From: Anaerolinea sp.
GTDB taxonomy: Bacteria; Chloroflexota; Anaerolineae; JAAEKA01
Direction: 5' to 3'
DNA: 6,897 nt
Assembly (NCBI GenBank): GCA_014879765.1
Contig: JACSRL010000442.1
Coordinates: forward strand, 1 to 6,897
This document shows, in pieces, positions 1 through 3,976 of this stretch; position 1 is the stretch's first letter; each line of letters opens with the position of its first letter. The notes under the pieces were generated by a model. That model was given only the letters and a program-made list of their open reading frames with translations. It ran no database searches and was not told where the DNA came from. The position numbers and the translations under genes are program-made.

Positions 1-1
1 C

Positions 2-47
2 TCGATACGGCGCAGGGTTTCGATACGCCGCAGACGGCTACTCAACC
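2..47. repeat. REP-like imperfect palindrome and 18-bp direct repeat
   Basis: The 14-mer TCGATACGGCGCAG at 2-15 recurs with one change at 20-33, a period of 18 bases. The second copy lies in an imperfect inverted repeat: GGTT at 16-19 pairs with AACC at 44-47, and GCCG at 27-30 pairs with CGGC at 35-38. A related echo, CTACTCAACC at 39-48 and CTACTCGACC at 55-64, follows. Short GC-rich dispersed palindromes of this style are common between genes in Actinobacteria and Chloroflexota, so I infer a dispersed repeat cut by the left window edge. No gene is visible in 1-195. Confidence 0.45.
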
Positions 48-70
48 CAAGCGCCTACTCGACCAACGCA

Positions 71-118
<48 letters not shown>

Positions 119-159
119 CCCCCTCAGTGTGCCACACCTGCCCGTTTCGGCAAAATCAC

Positions 160-188
160 TTGACAGAGCGCCGCGCCAGTGCTAGACT
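160..188 (+). promoter_or_regulatory. Strong sigma70-type promoter, probably giving a leaderless mRNA
   Basis: A perfect -35 hexamer TTGACA (160-165) is followed after exactly 17 bases by TAGACT (183-188), which matches the -10 consensus at 4 of 6 positions. The TG of TGC at 180-182 adds an extended -10 element. Transcription would normally start 6 to 8 bases after the -10, at about 195-196, and the ATG of the next gene is at 196. There is thus almost no 5' leader and no Shine-Dalgarno, which is the signature of a leaderless transcript. The site is predicted by eye; no start mapping is available. Confidence 0.75.
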
Positions 189-195
189 GCGGGCC

Positions 196-594
196 ATGAG
201 CAAACAGGCAACGAACATGCTCGACCCAGAGGTGCTGAACGAGCTGGCTGCCGGCGTAGTCCTGCGCATGGAGCCAGACGAGCGTCTCTGGAAACTCTAT
301 TTCCTGCGACCGGCAACGGGCCGCGCTGCACGGGTCGAGCACCGCATTTATACCAAGCTACAAATCAATGGCCGTATGGGCCTGGTCAGCTACAGCGTCG
401 GCGGCGCGACGCAGGACGGTCAACCGATCCGAAGCAATCTGGCCGTCGTGCGGGACATCCCCGAGGATACGCTGAACCAACTGATCTGGAAGGTGGTGCG
501 CCAAAGCCAGATCGGCCCCGACGATCTGGAGATTATCGACCTGAGCGCCTTTGACAGCTTCGCGGCGCAAATGGCGCACTTGCGTGGACAGTGA
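196..594 (+). CDS. Conserved-looking hypothetical protein, 132 residues
   Basis: I do not recognise this protein. It is small, soluble and cysteine-free, with no signal peptide or membrane segment. It opens with a helix-like stretch (about residues 9-25), then alternating hydrophobic segments with LWKLYFLRP (31-39), HRIYTKLQING (49-59) and GLVSYSVGG (62-70) that look like beta strands. An acidic segment with IPEDTLNQLIWKVV (88-101) and DDLEIIDLS (109-117) follows. I chose ATG 196 over the in-frame ATG 127 because the longer form would run through the -35 and -10 elements at 160-188. No Shine-Dalgarno precedes 196. ATG 217 (residue 8) remains possible. The TGA stop lies inside the first unit of a heptamer repeat, and dgt follows 111 bases later on the same strand, so co-transcription is possible. 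GC and codon use resemble the neighbours, which supports a real gene. Confidence 0.75.
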   Translation: MSKQATNMLDPEVLNELAAGVVLRMEPDERLWKLYFLRPATGRAARVEHRIYTKLQINGRMGLVSYSVGGATQDGQPIRSNLAVVRDIPEDTLNQLIWKVVRQSQIGPDDLEIIDLSAFDSFAAQMAHLRGQ

Positions 595-618
595 CCAGTG
601 AACGGTGAACGGTGAACA
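591..618 (+). repeat. Heptamer tandem array B (GTGAACG-type) on a stop codon
   Basis: Four consecutive 7-base units read GTGACCA (591-597), GTGAACG (598-604), GTGAACG (605-611) and GTGAACA (612-618), with a decayed fifth unit, GTGCAAT, at 619-625. The first unit contains the TGA stop (592-594) of the preceding gene. Every unit carries a TGA, and a 7-base period shifts the frame by one each time, so stops occur in all three frames within 21 bases. The units also resemble array D at 3942-3976. Confidence 0.85.
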
Positions 619-643
619 GTGCAATGGCACAAGCTCCTCCGAG

Positions 644-678
644 TTCATCCTTCATCCTTCATCATTCATCCTTCCTCC
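644..678. repeat. Heptamer tandem array C (TTCATCC)n upstream of dgt
   Basis: Units are TTCATCC (644-650), TTCATCC (651-657), TTCATCA (658-664), TTCATCC (665-671) and a degenerate TTCCTCC (672-678). A pyrimidine-rich stretch follows, up to the dgt ribosome binding site. The motif is a close variant of array A: TTCATCA is a rotation of TCATTCA. Arrays B and C together fill most of the 111-base gap between the two genes. No separate promoter for dgt is evident in this gap. Confidence 0.85.
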
Positions 679-693
679 TCTCTCCTTCCCCCC

Positions 694-697
694 GGAG
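694..697 (+). promoter_or_regulatory. Ribosome binding site of dgt (GGAG)
   Basis: GGAG lies 8 bases before ATG 706, a normal Shine-Dalgarno spacing. It decides the start: the open frame extends upstream to an ATG at 619, but those 29 extra codons translate heptamer array C (HPSSFIIHPSSS-like) and have no ribosome site, so they are not expected to be protein. Confidence 0.65.
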
Positions 698-705
698 CCC
701 CTCCC

Positions 706-1884
706 ATGATCCTGACCCGAGAACAACTGGAAGATCGCGAGCGTGAGCTGTTGGCGCCCTATGGTATGAAGAGCGGCGATTCGCGCGGGCGGGTTTGGCC
801 GGACGATGAGCATCCCTACCGCTCAGCCTACCAGAAGGACCGCGATCGCGTCATCCATACCTCGGCTTTCCGGCGGCTGGAGTACAAGACCCAGGTCTTC
901 GTCTACCACGAGGGCGATCACTACCGCAACCGGCTGACCCACTCCATCGAGGTGGCGCAGATCGGCCGCACCATGGCCCGCGCGCTGGGGCTGAACGAGG
1001 ACCTGACCGAGGCCATCTGCCTGGCCCACGACCTGGGCCATCCCCCCTTTGGCCACACCGGCGAACATGTGCTGGCTGAGCTGATGGCGGACTATGGCGG
1101 CTTCGATCACCAACGCCAGACCATGCGCATCGTGGAGCGGCTGGAGCAACGCTACCCCGGCTTCCCCGGCCTCAACCTGACCTACGAAGTGCGCGAGGGG
1201 CTGGTCAAACACGACACTGATTACGACGTCAGCGACGCCACCGGCTATGAGCCGGACAAGGTCGGCACGCTGGAGGCGCAGATCGCCAACCTGGCCGATG
1301 AGATCGCCTACAACACGGCCGATCTGGACGACGGTCTGCGCAGCGGCATTCTGGAGCCGGCCGCCGTGGCGCAGGTGTCCCTCTGGCAGATGGCGCGCCA
1401 GGCGCTGGCCACCGCGCCTGAGTTCCCCGCCGCGGCCGATGCGCCGTTGGACAGCCTGCTGCGCGCCCGGCTGATCCGCAAGCTGATCGCAGCCGAGGTC
1501 ACCGATGCCATCAGCGCCACAGGCCGGCGGCTGGAGCGCTGCGACGTGCAGTCAGTGGCCGATGTGCGCAATCAGGGTCAAAATATCGCCGGCTTCTCGG
1601 CCGACATGCGCGGCTACAACCGGGAGCTGAAAGCCTTCCTCTGGCAGCATTTCTATCACCATTGGCGGGTCAACCGCATGGCCGGCAAGGCGCGCCGCAT
1701 CCTCAGCGACCTGTTCAGCGTCTACCAAGGGGATCCAAAGCAACTGCCGCCGGCCGTTCAGGCCCAGTTCGGCGCGAGCGCCGAGGGGATCGAGCGGGTG
1801 ATCTGCGACTATATCGCCGGCATGACCGACCGCTTCGCCATCCAGGAACACCAGAAGCTGTTCGATCCTGAGACGCGGGTGTAA
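706..1884 (+). CDS. dgt: Deoxyguanosinetriphosphate triphosphohydrolase-like protein (HD-domain dNTPase)
   Basis: The 392-residue cytoplasmic enzyme is predicted to cleave dNTPs to the deoxynucleoside and triphosphate, which trims the dNTP pool. The N-terminal HTSAFRRLEYKTQVF signature (51-65) is typical of the Dgt family. The HD metal site is complete: H79 in RLTHS, H108-D109 in LAHDLGHPPFGH (106-117), with H112 and H117 also present, and D198 in NLADEIAYNTADLDDG (195-210). The C-terminal MTDRFA (373-378) is another family hallmark. The length fits the shorter bacterial branch often annotated as type 2 dGTPase-like, which tends to be less dGTP-specific than the E. coli enzyme; the substrate therefore cannot be fixed from sequence. 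Start ATG 706 is set by GGAG at 694-697. The gene probably shares the upstream promoter at 160-188. Its TAA stop overlaps the A-tract of the terminator that follows. No truncation or missing key residue is seen. Confidence 0.95.
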   Translation: MILTREQLEDRERELLAPYGMKSGDSRGRVWPDDEHPYRSAYQKDRDRVIHTSAFRRLEYKTQVFVYHEGDHYRNRLTHSIEVAQIGRTMARALGLNEDLTEAICLAHDLGHPPFGHTGEHVLAELMADYGGFDHQRQTMRIVERLEQRYPGFPGLNLTYEVREGLVKHDTDYDVSDATGYEPDKVGTLEAQIANLADEIAYNTADLDDGLRSGILEPAAVAQVSLWQMARQALATAPEFPAAADAPLDSLLRARLIRKLIAAEVTDAISATGRRLERCDVQSVADVRNQGQNIAGFSADMRGYNRELKAFLWQHFYHHWRVNRMAGKARRILSDLFSVYQGDPKQLPPAVQAQFGASAEGIERVICDYIAGMTDRFAIQEHQKLFDPETRV

Positions 1885-1885
1885 A

Positions 1886-1919
1886 AAAGATGCCAACTTT
1901 CCGAAAAGTTGGCATCTTT
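1886..1919. terminator. Bidirectional rho-independent terminator
   Basis: A perfect 15-bp inverted repeat, with arms at 1886-1900 and 1905-1919, encloses the 4-base loop CCGA. It lies between the converging dgt and the minus-strand membrane-protein gene, whose stop is at 1925-1927. In the minus direction the stem is followed by six T residues (complement of A1883-1888), a strong terminator. In the plus direction only a short TTT follows, so termination of dgt may be less complete. The minus-strand T-tract includes part of the dgt TAA stop, so the two genes end within about 40 bases of each other. Confidence 0.93.
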
Positions 1920-1924
1920 CAGAC

Positions 1925-2974
1925 CTACACCGCCTGGCGCATCACCCGCAACTGCACCCGCAGCTTGCGGATCGCGCCGCGGGCCGGCGCCTGGCTGTCG
2001 TCGTACTCCATAGCCACGATCTTGCCCATCAGCCGCAGCGTCTGGGCATCCAGCACAAAGCCCAGGTCGGGGGCCAGCAACACCGCATCGCCGCGCGAGG
2101 AGAGCTTCTCCCGCAGCGCCTGGTTGCCGTAGGCGTAATCGCTCATCAGCACCTTGGTGACAGTGCGGATATCGCTCTTGTCGAAGAGCCACACCTCCAG
2201 CGCCGTCGCCCGCTGCGGGTCGCCCTGCACCGTCTCCGACAGGGTCATGCCACACTCGCCCCAGTAGGAGCCATCGGCGCCCTCAATGTCGAAGCTCTGG
2301 TCATAGGAGACATCACCCTGGTCGAAGGCGGCCATGAACTCCTGGCCAGCGCCGCCGCGCTCAGCGGCCGGCGCGGCCGCCGCCGCGCCGGCCGGCCGGC
2401 CGGAGCGGGCGGGAGGCAACGGCTCCTCCACCAGAATCTCGGTAGCGAATTCCTCCTCCTCCTCCTCGGCCGGCGCAGAGCGGCCGCGCAGCAACAGCCA
2501 CGCCGCCAGCGCGATACCGCCGACCAGCAGCACCAGCCCCAGCACCGTGAACAGATTGCCGCCGCCCTGCTGATCAGCAGGCTGCGCGGCCGGCTCAGCC
2601 GCGGGCGTCGCAGCGGCCGCAGCCGCGGGCACGGTCAGCCCCACCGCGCTGGTCATGGCGCGCACCCGGTCGGCCGTCACCATGTCGCCGGCGGCCTCGG
2701 CCTGTTGCACCACCTGCGCGCTCAGATCGGCGACCTGCTGCTGGGTGCCCAGCGTCTGCAAGCGCTCGACGGCCTGGCGGCTGTCCTGGGTCAACGCAAA
2801 GGCCTCGGCCTGAGCTGCCAGGAACATCTGCTGGTCGGCGGCGCGCAGGTCCTGCATGGTCGCGTTGCTCCACTGCACGGGCGCGATCTGCCATCCGAAC
2901 AAGAACCACCCTATCAGCAAGCCAACGATGAAGGCGACGACGATGAAAAGATAGGATCGATTGCGGTCTGTCAT
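1925..2974 (-). CDS. Two-pass membrane protein of unknown function with cytoplasmic C-terminal domain
   Basis: I do not recognise the family of this 349-residue protein. It has two membrane segments, at about 8-28 (LFIVVAFIVGLLIGWFLFGW) and about 140-163. The basic residues before the first (RNR) and after the second (LRGR) predict both ends inside. The 30-139 segment would then be outside the membrane: it is Gln/Ala-rich, helical (about 40-110, possibly coiled), then a flexible Ala/Pro/Gln/Gly tract. After the second segment come six Glu (170-175) and an Ala/Gly/Pro linker (186-210), then a compact domain at about 213-349. That domain contains SYWGECGMTLSE (236-247), ALEVWLFDKSDIRTVTKVLMSDYAYGN (258-284, cited in part) and a basic C-terminus. 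The domain looks conserved and globular. The gene has a near-perfect Shine-Dalgarno, follows xerC by 35 bases, and is last in the presumed topA-xerC operon, ending at the 1886-1919 terminator. An envelope-anchored scaffold is only a guess. Confidence 0.85.
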   Translation of the reverse strand: MTDRNRSYLFIVVAFIVGLLIGWFLFGWQIAPVQWSNATMQDLRAADQQMFLAAQAEAFALTQDSRQAVERLQTLGTQQQVADLSAQVVQQAEAAGDMVTADRVRAMTSAVGLTVPAAAAAATPAAEPAAQPADQQGGGNLFTVLGLVLLVGGIALAAWLLLRGRSAPAEEEEEEFATEILVEEPLPPARSGRPAGAAAAAPAAERGGAGQEFMAAFDQGDVSYDQSFDIEGADGSYWGECGMTLSETVQGDPQRATALEVWLFDKSDIRTVTKVLMSDYAYGNQALREKLSSRGDAVLLAPDLGFVLDAQTLRLMGKIVAMEYDDSQAPARGAIRKLRVQLRVMRQAV

Positions 2975-2979
2975 GTGCG

Positions 2980-2987
2980 ACCTCCTT
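2980..2987 (-). promoter_or_regulatory. Strong Shine-Dalgarno of the membrane-protein gene
   Basis: On the minus strand AAGGAGGT lies 5 bases before the ATG at 2974. It is close to fully complementary to the 16S rRNA 3' end. This fixes the start and implies efficient translation, in contrast with the weak or absent sites in front of xerC, topA and the 132-residue gene. Confidence 0.88.
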
Positions 2988-3009
2988 ACCGGGGATAGGT
3001 ATTTAGGTG

Positions 3010-3915
3010 TCAGGGATTGGGGGGGCGTTTGGCGCGGGGGTGAGCCTGCTGCACCACCTCGTGCAGCCGCGCCTGGCTGATATGGGTATAGCGTTGCGTT
3101 GTGGCGGGGCTGGCATGGCCCAGCAGCTCCTGGATCAGACGAATATCGACCCCTTCATCCACCAGATGCGTGGCGAAGGAGTGGCGCAGCGCGTGGGGCG
3201 TCACCTTGCGCTCGATGCCAGCCTGGCGCGCGTAGCGATCCAACATGCGGATGATGCTGACCCGCCGCAGCCGCTGGCCGAAGCGGTTCAGAAAGAGGGC
3301 GCTGTCCGTCTCTTCCGTCGCCAGCTTGGGCCGGCCCTGCTGCAAATAGAGCTTGAGCGCGGCCTCGGCCACGCTGCCGAAAAGGGCGATGCGCTCCTTG
3401 TCGCCCTTGCCCAGCACCAGCGCCTCGCGCCGGGCCAGGTCGATGTGGCGCAGATCCAGCATCTCCAGCTCGCCCAGCCGGATGCCGCTGCCGTAAAAGA
3501 GCTCGATGATGGCCCGGTCGCGCTGGCCCTGCGGCGTGGCCAGGTCGATGGCCCGCAGAATGGCCAGCACCTCGTCGTAGCTCAACACCCGCGGCTGATG
3601 CTGGCCCTGCTTGGGCGAGGAGACCGTGGCCAGCGGATTGTGCGGCAAGATGCCCTCGCGCACCAGGAAGGTGCAGCAGGCGCGCACCTCAGAAAGCCGC
3701 CGGGCGATGCTGGCCGGCACATAGCCGCCCGCGTGCAGCTCGGCCAGCCAGCGCCGCATCAACTGCTTGTTCACCTGCTGCCACGAGTCGACGCCGTGCG
3801 CCTGGGCGAAGTCGATGAACTGGCCGATCTCGCCGCGGTAGTTGCGCACCGTGTAGGGCGACGCGTTGCGCTCAGCTTGCAGATAAATGATGTAGCGGTC
3901 CAGGGCAGCGCGCAT
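3010..3915 (-). CDS. xerC: Tyrosine site-specific recombinase XerC/XerD
   Basis: This 301-residue tyrosine recombinase has the XerC/D length and architecture. An N-terminal SAM-like DNA-binding domain spans about 1-90 (YIIYLQAERNASPYTVRNY) and a catalytic domain about 108-290. All active-site residues are visible: R146 (GSGIRLGEL), K170 (GKGDKER), H241 and R244 (HALRHSFATHL), H267 (LLGHAS) and the nucleophile Y276 (TTQRYTHIS). The spacings match E. coli XerD (R148, K172, H244, R247, H270, Y279). The predicted role is dimer resolution at dif during chromosome segregation. XerC and XerD are hard to separate by eye; I prefer XerC because of the topA neighbourhood, as in the topA-trmFO-xerC order of many Firmicutes. 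A sole-Xer or integrase role cannot be excluded, but no phage or integron context is present. The start has only a weak ribosome site, and 57 bases that include heptamer array D separate it from topA. Confidence 0.92.
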   Translation of the reverse strand: MRAALDRYIIYLQAERNASPYTVRNYRGEIGQFIDFAQAHGVDSWQQVNKQLMRRWLAELHAGGYVPASIARRLSEVRACCTFLVREGILPHNPLATVSSPKQGQHQPRVLSYDEVLAILRAIDLATPQGQRDRAIIELFYGSGIRLGELEMLDLRHIDLARREALVLGKGDKERIALFGSVAEAALKLYLQQGRPKLATEETDSALFLNRFGQRLRRVSIIRMLDRYARQAGIERKVTPHALRHSFATHLVDEGVDIRLIQELLGHASPATTQRYTHISQARLHEVVQQAHPRAKRPPNP

Positions 3916-3941
3916 AGCTTTTCGCAGGTATCAGAGCTCAG

Positions 3942-3976
3942 GCATCACGCATCACGTTTCACGTTTCACGTTTCAC
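3942..3976 (-). repeat. Heptamer tandem array D (GTGAAAC/GTGATGC) on the topA stop codon
   Basis: Read on the minus strand from 3976 downward, five units follow without gaps: three GTGAAAC (3976-3956) and two GTGATGC (3955-3942). The first contains the TGA stop of topA (3975-3973), just as array B contains the stop of the 132-residue gene, in the same orientation relative to its gene. Each unit carries a TGA, giving stops in all frames. The array fills about half of the topA-xerC gap. Confidence 0.88.

Noticed and set aside
127..137. GTGTG-C-CACAC inverted repeat upstream of the promoter, as an operator
   Set aside because: A 5-bp arm is too short to separate from chance, and it lies more than 20 bases upstream of the -35.
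127..195. Upstream extension of the 132-residue protein to ATG 127
   Set aside because: The extension would cover the -35 and -10 elements at 160-188 and begins without a ribosome site.
551..579. TTGACA at 551-556 as a -35 for dgt
   Set aside because: No acceptable -10 hexamer lies 16-18 bases downstream (GCGCAC at 574-579), and the sequence is explained by codons of the upstream gene.
619..705. Upstream extension of Dgt to ATG 619
   Set aside because: The extra residues translate heptamer array C, and GGAG at 694-697 marks ATG 706 as the start.
3010..3915. The tyrosine recombinase as a phage or integron integrase
   Set aside because: Its length and catalytic spacing match XerC/D, it adjoins topA, and there is no attachment site, tRNA, phage gene or cassette array in the window.
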